Of a stretch of 64,000 nucleotides of DNA, positions 26,522 to 37,267 are shown in pieces (the first letter of the stretch is position 1; the number at the start of each line of letters is the position of its first letter). The stretch lies in NCBI RefSeq assembly GCF_016888335.1, contig NZ_JAFEJG010000004.1, positions 2,526,835 to 2,590,834 on the forward strand. Direction: 5' to 3'. The stretch comes from Janibacter endophyticus (GTDB lineage Bacteria > Actinomycetota > Actinomycetes > Actinomycetales > Dermatophilaceae). The notes under the pieces were generated by a model, which saw only the letters and a list, made by a program, of their open reading frames with translations, made no database searches and was not told the DNA's origin. Made by a program: the position numbers and the translations under genes.

Positions 26522-27195
26522 CCCGACGCCCCGGCCAGGGCCCCGCCGGCCGGTATGACCCGCAGGGGCTCCTCTCCCCGGTCGAGCGAGAGGATGCTCG
26601 CCACCTCGGCCTCGGGCACGAGGACGGTGACCGTGGCGGTCGCACGGCTGCCCCCGATGACGTTGCCGCCGCGTGTCGGCACGGAGTGCACGGTCACGTG
26701 GTCCATGACCTTCTCGTACGTCGGCCCCTCGCCCTCCTGCTTCTGCTGAGAGGTCAGCGCCGGTGCTGCGTAGATCGCGACGCGGGTCCCCTTCGCGAGG
26801 TGCGTGAGGTCGCCCGGGTCGACGGTGATGGTCGTCGGACGGACCTCCAGATCGCCGGGAGGCACGAGGGCAGCACGCGGGACGAGCTCCCCCGCGCCGA
26901 CGTGACGGTCGAGCGTGGCGTCCTGCGGGAGGTCGTGGCCGACGAGGAGATATCCGTCGGCCTGGTCGCCCAGCTGGACCTGCACCCGGACGAGGTCGGC
27001 CTCTCGCACCGGGTCTCCCGGAGTCATGTCGCCACCCGCGGCCCACACCCCCACCCGGTCGTCGGCCGCACCGATCGCGGTGGCACCGAGGACGACGGAC
27101 GCAAGGATGAGCAGGACCCCGACGAGCAGCCGGCTGTCCCGCCAGCTGGGTGCCGTCAGGCGACGGGCGGTCGGCTTGGGCAGGTCGGTCGTCAC
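26518..27195 (-). CDS. SAF domain protein, CpaB/RcpC-like
   Basis: 225 residues from a GTG at 27195 preceded by GGGGGAG at ideal spacing. One N-terminal membrane helix (about 22-44: LLVGVLLILASVVLGATAIG) is followed by a SAF domain (about 60-125, ADLVRVQVQLGDQADGYLL to DLEVRPTTITVDPGDL) and a beta-rich C-terminus. CpaB/RcpC proteins are periplasmic parts of the Tad apparatus. It is the first gene of the tadZ operon, divergent from the small HTH gene. A longer reading to 27321 is possible but lacks a ribosome-binding site. Confidence 0.8.
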   Translation of the reverse strand: MTTDLPKPTARRLTAPSWRDSRLLVGVLLILASVVLGATAIGAADDRVGVWAAGGDMTPGDPVREADLVRVQVQLGDQADGYLLVGHDLPQDATLDRHVGAGELVPRAALVPPGDLEVRPTTITVDPGDLTHLAKGTRVAIYAAPALTSQQKQEGEGPTYEKVMDHVTVHSVPTRGGNVIGGSRATATVTVLVPEAEVASILSLDRGEEPLRVIPAGGALAGASG

Positions 27196-27371
27196 GTGCT
27201 CCCCCTTGGTACCCCGCACAGCGGTGCTCTGTCTGGACACTGCGGTCATCATCACCCAGGAGGGCCGCGCCCGCCCGTCGGTCGTCCACAGGCCGGTCGT
27301 CCGGCCGCCGACGGCTGGCACACTGGTGCGACGCGCACCTCTGCGTGCACCCGACGACGATGCGTGAGGTC

Positions 27372-27584
27372 ATGGCCAGACGATTCATCCCCCTCACCGA
27401 GGTCTCCGAGATCCTCGGTATCTCCGCGGCGCAGGCGTACGCCCTCGTCCGGAGCGGCGAGCTGCCGGCCATCAAGGTCGGCGGTCGGGGCCAGTGGCGG
27501 GTCGAGCTGACCGAGCTCGACGACTACATCGCGCGCATGTACTCCCAGACCCAGGCGTTCGTGCAGGCCCAGCGCGACGGGTGA
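27372..27584 (+). CDS. Small helix-turn-helix (excisionase/BldC-like) protein
   Basis: 70 residues: MARRFIPLTEVSEILGISAAQAYALVRSGELPAIKVGGRGQWRVELTE in sequence order, with a MerR/excisionase-type winged HTH covering 4-52 and a short helical tail. Such stand-alone domains bind DNA directly and often cooperatively on direct repeats, as BldC does. I start it at 27372 (GAGG just upstream); an ATG four codons earlier at 27360 is possible. It is divergent from the SAF-tadZ operon and so is a candidate regulator of it, or of the repeat-rich promoter 800 bases downstream. Confidence 0.8.
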   Translation: MARRFIPLTEVSEILGISAAQAYALVRSGELPAIKVGGRGQWRVELTELDDYIARMYSQTQAFVQAQRDG

Positions 27585-27624
27585 CCTGGTTCCCCCGCTG
27601 AGAGCCGGGTCCCGGACCGACGGG

Positions 27625-28167
27625 TCACTTCGCCGAGGCGACGGCCGACACCGCGACGAAGGGGACGGTGCGCCGCGCGCGGACGTTGCCCGCGCGTCGC
27701 GGTTCGTCGGACGCATGCTCGCTGATGTCGAAGACGTCAGCCCCGACAGCGTCGATGGTCCCGATGACCAGTCCGCCACAGACGTCGTGGACGTGCACGG
27801 CCCGCCGGTCACGACTGATGGCCCGCAACGCGTACCCCAGCTCCAGGCGCCGCGCCCCCGGAGCGCCGCGAGGACGCTGCGACAGCCCGGTGAGGGAGAG
27901 CACCGCGTGCGTCGGCACGAGCACCGCCCGGCTGTGCTCGTCGACCACGAACCATCCTGACCCCACGTCGCTGATCGCGCCCTCGACGCGGCGGCCGCCC
28001 GCGAGATGCACAGCGACGTGCTCGCCGACAGCGCCCGCGAGCCGCTCGGGGAGGCCGACCTTCGCCCGCTCGAGACGCGTGCGCTCGGACACCTCGGCAT
28101 CAAGCTCGAGCCGCTCCTGCGCGGCGAGCTGCGCCTCGAGATCGTCGAAGAGCCGGTCCCATCTCAT
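27625..28167 (-). CDS. Conserved protein with a possible Sm-like core
   Basis: 180 residues from the ATG at 28167 (MRWDRLFDDLEAQLAAQERL). A charged N-terminal helix (1-40) precedes a compact beta region, GEHVAVHLAGGRRVEGAISD then GWFVVDEHSRAVLVPTHAVL, whose pattern (V.V.L..G..V.G.I..V....VV...) recalls Sm/LSm barrels. A second, similar half follows (VHVHDVCGGLVIGTIDAVGADVFDI). No enzyme motif is present. It is a widespread actinobacterial hypothetical of unknown role. It is divergent from the LysM gene and shares the repeat-bearing spacer. The longer start at 28251 runs through the operator-like repeats and is rejected. Confidence 0.65.
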   Translation of the reverse strand: MRWDRLFDDLEAQLAAQERLELDAEVSERTRLERAKVGLPERLAGAVGEHVAVHLAGGRRVEGAISDVGSGWFVVDEHSRAVLVPTHAVLSLTGLSQRPRGAPGARRLELGYALRAISRDRRAVHVHDVCGGLVIGTIDAVGADVFDISEHASDEPRRAGNVRARRTVPFVAVSAVASAK

Positions 28168-28222
28168 GGCGCCATCCTCGCCCCTGGCGCTCACGGACGC
28201 CGATCTGTTGCCCGATGTCGTG

Positions 28223-28270
28223 TGATGCTGTTTGATGTCTTCCAGCATCAAATGACATCAAACGGCATCA
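28223..28270. promoter_or_regulatory. Operator-like inverted repeat upstream of the LysM gene
   Basis: TGATGCTGTTTGATGTC (28223-28239) and GACATCAAACGGCATCA (28254-28270) are reverse complements with one mismatch, separated by 14 bases that contain a further GCATCAAAT. The TTTGATG/CATCAAA core thus occurs three times in 48 bases. The patch is AT-rich in an otherwise GC-rich region and lies between divergent start codons (28167 and 28294). It is probably a multi-site operator; the bound protein is unknown. Confidence 0.65.
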
Positions 28271-28293
28271 TACGCATCCTAGGGAGCAAGGAC

Positions 28294-29109
28294 ATGAGCG
28301 CTCAGGTGACGACGCAGGCCAGGGACACCGCCGCCCTCGGTCTGACCGCGACGCTCCTGACGGCGGCCCTCGGGTGGGCTGCCGCCCGGGCCCTGTCAGC
28401 ACAGACCGGCGACCCCGCCACCGCAGTCGTCGCCGCCGTGGCCCTGGCTGCTGCCGGGTGCTCCGCCTGGCTCGCGATCTCGGCGCTGCTGCACCTCGCC
28501 GCGCACCTCCCCGGCCGCGCCGGCACCGCTCTCGGCCGGCTGGCCGGTGCCGTGACCCCCGCACTGATGCGTCAGCTCCTGACGATCACGGTGAGCACCG
28601 CGAGCGCGGCGACCGTCCTACCCGGGGCCTCGACCGCGACCGCGGCCGTGGTGGCGCCGGAGCGGGGGACGCCGGGTGACAGCGCAGCCCCGCAGCCTGG
28701 CTTCGGAGAGCCGGCGGGGAGGACGACGGCTACCTCGTCGGCGGCAGAGCCGGGCCGCGGCTCGCCGCCGAGCCCGGTCTGGTCACCGGCGTCCGGCGGG
28801 CGAACTCCCCATGCGACACCGGTGCCCCCCACGCCAGGGTGGGTCCCCGCCGCACCTCGGCCGGTCCGCCGGCCCGCGCTCGAGGTCATCGGCAGCCGCG
28901 CCCGGTACGCCGCTGAGGACGGGTACGTCGTCCGGCGAGGTGACTGCCTCTGGGACATCGTCGGACGACACCTCGGGGCCCAGGCGACACCTGCGACCAT
29001 CGCCGCCGCGATCCCCGCCTGGCATCACGCCAACCGTGCCGTCATCGGTCGTGACCCCGACCTCATCCAGCCCGGTATCACGCTTGTCGCCCCGAGCGAG
29101 CACCCGTGA
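28294..29109 (+). CDS. LysM domain membrane-anchored protein
   Basis: 271 residues from the ATG at 28294 (AGGGAG upstream). Two or three Ala/Leu-rich membrane helices lie in 1-115, then a Pro/Ser/Thr-rich disordered linker (about 125-195). The C-terminal LysM-like domain (about 205-268) reads YVVRRGDCLWDIVGRHLG and includes NRAVIGRDPDLIQPGITL. LysM binds glycan chains of peptidoglycan. Actinobacterial proteins of this layout sit immediately upstream of the Rv3235-family gene near secA, as here. The stop is followed by an overlapping start of the next gene. Confidence 0.82.
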   Translation: MSAQVTTQARDTAALGLTATLLTAALGWAAARALSAQTGDPATAVVAAVALAAAGCSAWLAISALLHLAAHLPGRAGTALGRLAGAVTPALMRQLLTITVSTASAATVLPGASTATAAVVAPERGTPGDSAAPQPGFGEPAGRTTATSSAAEPGRGSPPSPVWSPASGGRTPHATPVPPTPGWVPAAPRPVRRPALEVIGSRARYAAEDGYVVRRGDCLWDIVGRHLGAQATPATIAAAIPAWHHANRAVIGRDPDLIQPGITLVAPSEHP

Positions 29110-29663
29110 GCAGCGAGGGCACCACCGTGGCCACCCCGCCGATCCGCATCGCCCCGGCACCGTCCGCACGGCCGGTCGCGGTCCCGCTGCCCACGCACCA
29201 CGACGGCAGCTGGAGCACCCCTGCCCCGGCGCCGTACGTCCAGGACGTCCTCGCCGTCGACTTCCGGGCCGCGACCGACGAGGAGATGTTCGGCGTCCAG
29301 CCGACGGTCCACGACGACCTCCCCGACCCCGCCCCATGGGCGGCCCGGCTCGGACAGGCGCTCGTCGAGATCATGCACGGTGCGCGGCCACCGGCTCAGG
29401 TCCTGCGCTGGACCTCGGACGAGGTCTACACCGCCGTCGCCCGACGGGGCGCCCTGGCCGCACGACGGGCCGGCCACCAGATGCGGCAGGGCCACGGCAT
29501 CAACCGTCTGGTCCGGGTCCGCACCGCACGCGTGTGCCATCCCCGCGACGACGTCGCCGAGGCCAGCCTCGTCGTCCTTGACGGCCGACGGATCCGCGCT
29601 CTGGCCCTGCGTCTCGAGGGCAGGGACGGCCGGTGGGTCGTCACGGCGCTCGAGGTCGCCTGA
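29106..29663 (+). CDS. Rv3235-family protein
   Basis: 185 residues; its start overlaps the LysM gene stop by four bases. The N-terminal third is Pro/Ala-rich and disordered. The C-terminal domain (about 75-185) carries the family pattern: WAARLGQALVEIMHGARPPA, then QVLRWTSDEVYTAVARRG, and a final two-strand hairpin RIRALALRLEGRDGRWVVTALEVA. Function is unknown. The gene is part of the conserved actinobacterial block beside secA and is convergent with it. The N-terminal start is uncertain: a later start near 29130 cannot be excluded. Confidence 0.78.
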   Translation: MSSEGTTVATPPIRIAPAPSARPVAVPLPTHHDGSWSTPAPAPYVQDVLAVDFRAATDEEMFGVQPTVHDDLPDPAPWAARLGQALVEIMHGARPPAQVLRWTSDEVYTAVARRGALAARRAGHQMRQGHGINRLVRVRTARVCHPRDDVAEASLVVLDGRRIRALALRLEGRDGRWVVTALEVA

Positions 29664-29700
29664 TCCCTCGAGGGAGCGAGGTGCTTCCCCCGGGGTACGG

Positions 29701-32481
<2,781 letters not shown>

Positions 32482-32590
32482 GGGTACTTCTCTCCTGACG
32501 ACGGCACGATGCCCGCGGCGAGGCTGGCCCGGCCGCGGGGATCCGTAGAACTCCGCCAGGCTAGTCGCTCGCCACCCACGGCACCCAACG

Positions 32591-32622
32591 AAGGGAGTGA
32601 CGCCGGCGTTCCCCCCTTCGTC
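32591..32622. repeat. Imperfect inverted pair of the CGAAGGG repeat, secA/GNAT spacer
   Basis: ACGAAGGGAG (32589-32598) opposes CCCCCCTTCGTC (32611-32622) in the divergent spacer between secA and the GNAT gene. Only the right arm is a full GACGAAGGGG. Because both neighbours start here rather than end, this copy is not obviously a terminator. Confidence 0.5.
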
Positions 32623-32691
32623 CCCTCGGTCGGGGCGCGCGTCGTCGAAACCCCTTTGCACCCGGCCTGCCCCACCGAGGACAGTGGTCCG

Positions 32692-33828
32692 GTGACCTCC
32701 CGCTACCCCGACGACGTCCCCCGGCTCACCGACGGCACCGTGACCCTGCGCGCGATGACCGAGGCCGACCTGCCCGCCTCCGTCGAGCAGAGCGTCGACC
32801 CCGAGACGGTGCGATGGACGACGGTCCCCTCCCCCTACGACATCGAGGACGCGCGCGAGTTCTTCGGGGTCATCCGGGCGGGCTGGGAGGACGACGGCGA
32901 AAAGACCTTCGTCATCGAGGTCACCGGCGACCCCGGCCCGATCGCCTTCGCCGGTCTCATCGATGTCCGCCCCTCCCAGCGCGGTTCGTCGTGGGAGGTC
33001 GGCTTCGCGACCCACCCCGCCGCCCGGGGCCGCGGGGTCATGACCGCCGCGCTGCGGCTCGCGGTCGCATGGGCGTTCGAGCAGGGCGCCCCGAGCGTGT
33101 ATTGGTACGCGGGCGTCGGCAACTGGGCCTCGCGGCGAGTGGCGTGGAAGACGGGCATGACGTTCCACGGCACGCTCCCCCGCTTCGTCAAGGGTCGCGA
33201 CGGTGCCGAGGATGCGTGGGTCGCGTCACTGCTGCCCGGGCAGCCCATGGAGCCGCAGACCCCGTGGCACGTCGCCCCGGTCATCGAGGGCGAACGGGTG
33301 CGGCTGCGGCCGTGGCGTGACGACGACGGTGCGGCGCTGCTGCCACGGAACGACCCGCCGCACTGGCTGGGCGACGACGACGGCGCTCCGTCGATGACGT
33401 CGGCCGACTTCCCTGTGTGGCTCGAGCGGCGACGCAGCACTGTCGCCGCAGGCGTCGCCGTCGACTGGTGCATCGCCGACCGCGAGACTGACCAAGCGCT
33501 CGGCGACCTGGACGTCTTCGTCCGCGGTGGGACGCTCGACGGCAGCGATGTCGCTGAGATCGGGTATCAGCTCACGCCGAGCGCGCGTGGCCGAGGGATG
33601 GCCAGCGAGGCTGCCCGGCTGGCCGTCGCGCACGCCCTGAGGCCTGCCGCTGAGGGCGGACTTGGCGTGCGTCGGCTCGTCGCCGAGACGGCCGCGGACA
33701 ACGAGGCGAGCAACGCCGTCCTCCGACGAGCGGGCTTCGTCGAGTACGGCCGCGAGCACGCCGTGGACGCCCTGCCCGACGGCACGTACGGCGACGCCCT
33801 CTACTGGGAGCTCGTCGACGGGTCCTGA
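32692..33828 (+). CDS. Tandem GNAT N-acetyltransferase
   Basis: 378 residues from a GTG at 32692 ([20 protein letters not shown]). Two GNAT domains of the RimJ/RimL type lie in tandem: about 8-175, with acetyl-CoA loop [14 protein letters not shown], and about 195-375, with [16 protein letters not shown]. Both loops keep the R/Q-x-x-G-x-G/A pattern. Substrate unknown; the RimJ/L group acetylates protein N-termini or amino groups of small molecules. It is divergent from secA. Its last 28 bases overlap the end of the convergent glycosylase gene. Confidence 0.88.
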   Translation: MTSRYPDDVPRLTDGTVTLRAMTEADLPASVEQSVDPETVRWTTVPSPYDIEDAREFFGVIRAGWEDDGEKTFVIEVTGDPGPIAFAGLIDVRPSQRGSSWEVGFATHPAARGRGVMTAALRLAVAWAFEQGAPSVYWYAGVGNWASRRVAWKTGMTFHGTLPRFVKGRDGAEDAWVASLLPGQPMEPQTPWHVAPVIEGERVRLRPWRDDDGAALLPRNDPPHWLGDDDGAPSMTSADFPVWLERRRSTVAAGVAVDWCIADRETDQALGDLDVFVRGGTLDGSDVAEIGYQLTPSARGRGMASEAARLAVAHALRPAAEGGLGVRRLVAETAADNEASNAVLRRAGFVEYGREHAVDALPDGTYGDALYWELVDGS

Positions 33829-35033
33829 CCGGCCCGTCCGGTGACGTCCGCGAGAGCCAGCCACCGAGCCATCGCGTCGAGCTCCGTGTCGAGCTCGGCA
33901 CGGTCCTGCGCGCCCCCGCGGCCCGGCTCCCAGGTGAGCTGCTGCACGCGCAGCACGCCGGGGGCGCGGTCGGCCTTGAGGTCGACCCGGCCGATCAGCT
34001 CGTCATCGAGGAGGAAGGGCAGGACGTAGTAGCCGTGGACCCGCTGCGGCGCGGGGACGTAGATCTCCAGCCGGTACCGGAAGTCGAAGAGCTGCTCGAG
34101 CCGCGGACGGTGCCAGACAGCGGAGTCGAAGGGCGACAGCAGGGCCCGCGCGCCGATGCTGCGGGGCCGCCGAGCCTCGGCATGGAGGTAGGCCGGCGCG
34201 CGCAGGCCCTCGACCTCGACGACCTCGACCTCGCCGGTGGCGACGAGCTCCTCCAGGGCGCGCCGCGTGTGCGAGGTCTTGATGCGGAAGTAGTCGGCGA
34301 TGCTCGCGACGTCGGCCACGCCGAGGGCGCGTGTCGAGATCCGCACGAGCTCGAGGTACGCCTGCTCGGCCGAGGGTCTGGCGTCGCGGTCCAGCCACGG
34401 CCCGGCGTGCGCCGGCGGGACGACCCGGGCGGGGGAGGCGTAGCGGCGCTCGAACTGCGAGGTCCGGCCCGCGCTGGAGACCTGCCCGGTCCAGAAGAGG
34501 TGCTCGAGGGCGTTCTTCACGAGCGACCAGTTCCACCCCCAGTGCTCCGAGGTGCGAGGCGCGTCATGCTCGATCGCGGTCTCGATCTGGCGGGCCGTGC
34601 GCGGCGCGCCCCCCTCGACCTCGGCGAGCACGGCCGCGACGAGCGCCGGGTGCTCGCGGGCGACGCGCCGCATGCCTCCCCAGGCGTCGTCCTCGCCACG
34701 CCGCATCCTCGGGTGCTCCATGAGCGGCCAGGTCTGCGGTGGCATGAGGCTCGCCTCGTGCGCCCAGTACTCGACCATGCGACGTGGGGCCCGGTCCCGC
34801 ATGCGGTCGAGCAGTGCGGTGTCGTACGGGCCGAGCCGGCTGAAGAAGGGCAGGTAGTGGCTGCGGGTGAGCACGTTGACGCTGTCGATCTGCACGAGAG
34901 CGACCTGGTCGAGGACCCGGCCCAGGTCCCGGGCGGTCACCGGGCGGTGAGGCCGCGGCGCGGCGAGGCCCTGTGCGGCGAGCGCGATGCGTCGGGCGGC
35001 CGGACGCCCGATGCGGCGGACCGCCGGGCTCAT
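33801..35033 (-). CDS. YcaQ/AlkX-type winged-helix DNA glycosylase
   Basis: 410 residues from an ATG at 35033 overlapping the LuxR-type gene stop. HTH_42 (PF06224) family. E. coli YcaQ (AlkX) opens DNA interstrand crosslinks by removing alkylated bases. The catalytic Q-hydrophobic-D motif of the YcaQ branch is visible as Q48-I49-D50 in LVQIDSVNVLTRSHYLPFFS. Other family blocks are RRMVEYWAHEASLMP and WGWNWSLVKNALEHLFWTG, and the C-terminus has LLSPFDSAVWHRPRLEQLFDF. So a repair role is likely. Confidence 0.85.
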   Translation of the reverse strand: MSPAVRRIGRPAARRIALAAQGLAAPRPHRPVTARDLGRVLDQVALVQIDSVNVLTRSHYLPFFSRLGPYDTALLDRMRDRAPRRMVEYWAHEASLMPPQTWPLMEHPRMRRGEDDAWGGMRRVAREHPALVAAVLAEVEGGAPRTARQIETAIEHDAPRTSEHWGWNWSLVKNALEHLFWTGQVSSAGRTSQFERRYASPARVVPPAHAGPWLDRDARPSAEQAYLELVRISTRALGVADVASIADYFRIKTSHTRRALEELVATGEVEVVEVEGLRAPAYLHAEARRPRSIGARALLSPFDSAVWHRPRLEQLFDFRYRLEIYVPAPQRVHGYYVLPFLLDDELIGRVDLKADRAPGVLRVQQLTWEPGRGGAQDRAELDTELDAMARWLALADVTGRAGQDPSTSSQ

Positions 35034-35566
35034 CGGTCGTCCTCGACGACCCCGTGGCGCAGGGCGAAGGTGGCCGCCTCGACGCGCGAGCCGACAACGA
35101 GCTTGTCGAGGATGCTCCGGACGTGGTTCTTCACCGTGTTCTCCGCGATGAAGAGCTCCTCGGCGATCTCGCGGTTGCGGCGCCCCTGGGCCAGCAGGAC
35201 GAGCACCTGGCGCTCCCGAGCCGTCAGGCTCCGGTCTCGGGTGCGGGGGTGCCGCCCCCGGCGGCGGGGACCGGGGACGAGGGCGACCAGCTGCTCGGGT
35301 GAGCACCTGTCGGGCACCGAGAGCACGGCGATCTCGGTCCCCTCCCGTCGCAGGGTGTCGACGAGCGACCCCGGCGCCACACCCTCGAGGTGGGCGGAGA
35401 CGACCGCGTCGGGCGCCGTCTCACCGACGAGCCGGACGACGTCGGCGAGGCCGGCGGCCTCCGCGACGATCACAGACCCGGCACGCTCCAGCACGCTGCG
35501 CATGCCGAGGCGGTAGATCGGGTCGCTGCACGCCAGCAGGAGGCGGGCGGTCGGCGTGCTCGTCAT
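35030..35566 (-). CDS. LuxR/NarL-type regulator with degenerate receiver
   Basis: 178 residues. The first 100 resemble a response-regulator receiver (LLLACSDPIYRLGMRSVLER), but the phosphoacceptor position reads DAVVSAHLEG with no Asp, and the conserved Lys of the last strand is also missing. A clear LuxR/GerE HTH follows (about 110-170: SLTARERQVLVLLAQGRRNR and EIAEELFIAENTVKNHVRSI). It is therefore probably phosphorylation-independent. It is coupled to the AlkX-like gene by a four-base overlap and may regulate it. No kinase is adjacent. Confidence 0.85.
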   Translation of the reverse strand: MTSTPTARLLLACSDPIYRLGMRSVLERAGSVIVAEAAGLADVVRLVGETAPDAVVSAHLEGVAPGSLVDTLRREGTEIAVLSVPDRCSPEQLVALVPGPRRRGRHPRTRDRSLTARERQVLVLLAQGRRNREIAEELFIAENTVKNHVRSILDKLVVGSRVEAATFALRHGVVEDDR

Positions 35567-35629
35567 GCCCGCATCATGCAGGACCGGGGCGGGCGAAGGG
35601 CCCCGCCCCGGTCCTCCACGCGGTCGCGG

Positions 35630-36271
35630 TCAGCCCTCGCTGCCGGTCGCCGCCGGCGCCTCGTCCTCGCTCTCGAGGCGGAGCACGCCGTAGGACCAGC
35701 CGCGGCGTCGGTAGACCACGCTCGCCATGTCGGTCTCGCTGTCGTGGAAGAGGTAGAAGTCGTGCCCGACGAGCTCCATCTCACGCAGCGCGTCCTCGAG
35801 GGTCATCGGCGCGCTGAGGTGCACCTTCTCCCGCACCTCGATCGGGCTGTTGCCCACCGCACCGAAGAGGTCCGGCGTGTCGTCGTCGCTCGCCTCCGTC
35901 TCGACCACGAGAGGTGCCTGCAGCGCCGCGGTCGCCTCGGCCACGGAGACCGGCGACTTGCGGCCCCGGTGGACCTTGCGCTTGTCGTGCGCCCGACGCA
36001 GCCGCTCGAGCAGCTTGTCCGTCGCGAGGTCGACCGCTGCCTGCCGGTCGTCGTGCCGCGCCTCGGCCCGGATGACCGGGCCCTTGGAGCGGCAGGTGAT
36101 CTCCACCCGCTCCGAGGTCTTGGCCTGCCGCGGGTTGGTCTCGTGGCTCACGAGCACCTCCACGCGCTGCATCCGCGGCTCGAGCTGACTGACCTTGCTC
36201 AGCTTGTCGGTGACGTACTCGCGCAGACGGTCGGAAACGGTGACGTGCCGTCCGGTGACGACGATCTCCAT
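35630..36271 (-). CDS. hpf: Long-form ribosome hibernation promoting factor
   Basis: 213 residues from the ATG at 36271, preceded by a perfect AGGAGG. The N-terminal S30AE domain (MEIVVTGRHVTVSDRLREYV, about 1-100) binds the 30S decoding site; the C-terminal domain (about 150-205: TLEDALREMELVGHDFYLFH) dimerises ribosomes into 100S particles. Position between comF and secA matches mycobacteria. The leader carries one GACGAAGGGG repeat (36285-36294) just above the ribosome-binding site. Confidence 0.95.
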   Translation of the reverse strand: MEIVVTGRHVTVSDRLREYVTDKLSKVSQLEPRMQRVEVLVSHETNPRQAKTSERVEITCRSKGPVIRAEARHDDRQAAVDLATDKLLERLRRAHDKRKVHRGRKSPVSVAEATAALQAPLVVETEASDDDTPDLFGAVGNSPIEVREKVHLSAPMTLEDALREMELVGHDFYLFHDSETDMASVVYRRRGWSYGVLRLESEDEAPAATGSEG

Positions 36272-36284
36272 CGATCCTCCTAGG

Positions 36285-36294
36285 GACGAAGGGG
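36285..36294 (+). repeat. GACGAAGGGG repeat in the hpf leader
   Basis: A solitary copy 14 bases upstream of the hpf start, reading against the gene. It abuts the ribosome-binding site, so pairing or protein binding here could affect hpf translation. Confidence 0.65.
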
Positions 36295-36376
36295 GCATGC
36301 GGGACGAGGCGCGCTAGGCCGGAGAGTGCGCGGGCCACCTCCCTCGGCGCGGCTCGACGCCGCACCTGCCGGAGAA

Positions 36377-36421
36377 CCCAGGAAGCCCCCGTGGGCTGCG
36401 GACTCCGCGCTCCTGGGGGCT
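36377..36421 (-). terminator. Hairpin after the comF-like gene
   Basis: AGCCCCC (36384-36390) pairs with GGGGGCT (36415-36421), with an inner GCGG/CCGC stem. An alternative pairing CCCAGGA/TCCTGGG overlaps it. It begins at the stop codon of the phosphoribosyltransferase gene. Two competing stems could indicate an attenuator, but a simple terminator is more likely. Confidence 0.5.
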
Positions 36422-37173
36422 CATGACGACAACCTAGTCGCAGATCCTCCCGCGGGGTAGGGGTGGCGCTCACGGCCCCCTCGGCGAGGGGTCACCAGGG
36501 CGCTGGCGGCCACGACGTGCACCGCCCCGGCGCTGCGCAGGGCGCGGCAGGCCTCGACCACGGTGCTGCCCGAGGTGATGACGTCGTCGACGACGAGGCA
36601 CACCGCCCCGCTCACCCGGTGCCGGGCCGAGCGGGGTACCGCCATCGCGGAGGCGAGGTTGGCGCGTCGGTCGTCGGCCCCCAGACCTGCCTGGTCGGCC
36701 ACCACCCGCACCTGCCTCAGCGCGTCGACGAGAGGTGCCTCTCGGGGGTCCAGGCCGGTGAGCGCGGACCGTGCCAGGGCATGCACCGGGCGGTCTCCGC
36801 GGCGCCGGGTGGTCCGGCGGCCGCTCGGCACCGGGACGACGACGAGGTGCCCCGCCGCGGCCGCCCGGGCCGCGAGGGCATCTGCGCCGAGGGTCGCGTC
36901 GACGGCCCGGGCCAGACAGGCGCCCAGCGCGGGCGCGAGGTCGCGACGGTCGGCGTCCTTGTAGGCCCGCAGGAGGGCAGCGGCCGGACCCGCGTAGGCA
37001 CCCCCGGCCCAGGACTGCGGCCACCCCGCAGGGAGTGGGCACGGGATCGCCGGCCGGGCGGCACCGGCGAGGGCCCCGGAGCACGCGGCGCACAGCGACG
37101 TCCCGGGCTCGCGGCACCCGCCGCAGGTGCTGGGCAGGGCGAGATCGATCACCGAGCGCAGCAGGTCCCTCAT
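36421..37173 (-). CDS. ComF-like phosphoribosyltransferase
   Basis: 250 residues. An N-terminal zinc-ribbon-like stretch with C17, C20, C28 and C31 (CGGC and CAAC pairs) precedes a type I phosphoribosyltransferase domain ending in the PRPP loop VCLVVDDVITSGSTV. ComF proteins help take up single-stranded DNA during natural transformation in Bacillus and Haemophilus. In actinobacteria the orthologue sits between lpqB and hpf and its role has not been established. Its link to the repeated GRCGAAGGGG motif is discussed as a finding. Confidence 0.85.
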   Translation of the reverse strand: MRDLLRSVIDLALPSTCGGCREPGTSLCAACSGALAGAARPAIPCPLPAGWPQSWAGGAYAGPAAALLRAYKDADRRDLAPALGACLARAVDATLGADALAARAAAAGHLVVVPVPSGRRTTRRRGDRPVHALARSALTGLDPREAPLVDALRQVRVVADQAGLGADDRRANLASAMAVPRSARHRVSGAVCLVVDDVITSGSTVVEACRALRSAGAVHVVAASALVTPRRGGRERHPYPAGGSATRLSS

Positions 37174-37218
37174 GACCGCAGCGTCCCGCTCGCCCCCTCA
37201 CCGGTAGCTGTGAGCGAG

Positions 37219-37233
37219 CCGTCCTGTGGACGG
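37219..37233 (-). terminator. Small hairpin after lpqB
   Basis: CCGTCC, three bases, GGACGG: a 6-bp stem in the 94-base space between the lpqB stop and the ComF-like start. Weak; it may be only a pause site. Confidence 0.3.
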
Positions 37234-37267
37234 AGGGACCGCTGGGGACCGGGCTGTGGGCCCAGGG

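Noticed and set aside
36285..36294. CGAAGGGG as part of glycine riboswitches
   Set aside because: The glycine aptamer contains a similar string, but none of these copies has the surrounding paired elements, and many are inside genes.
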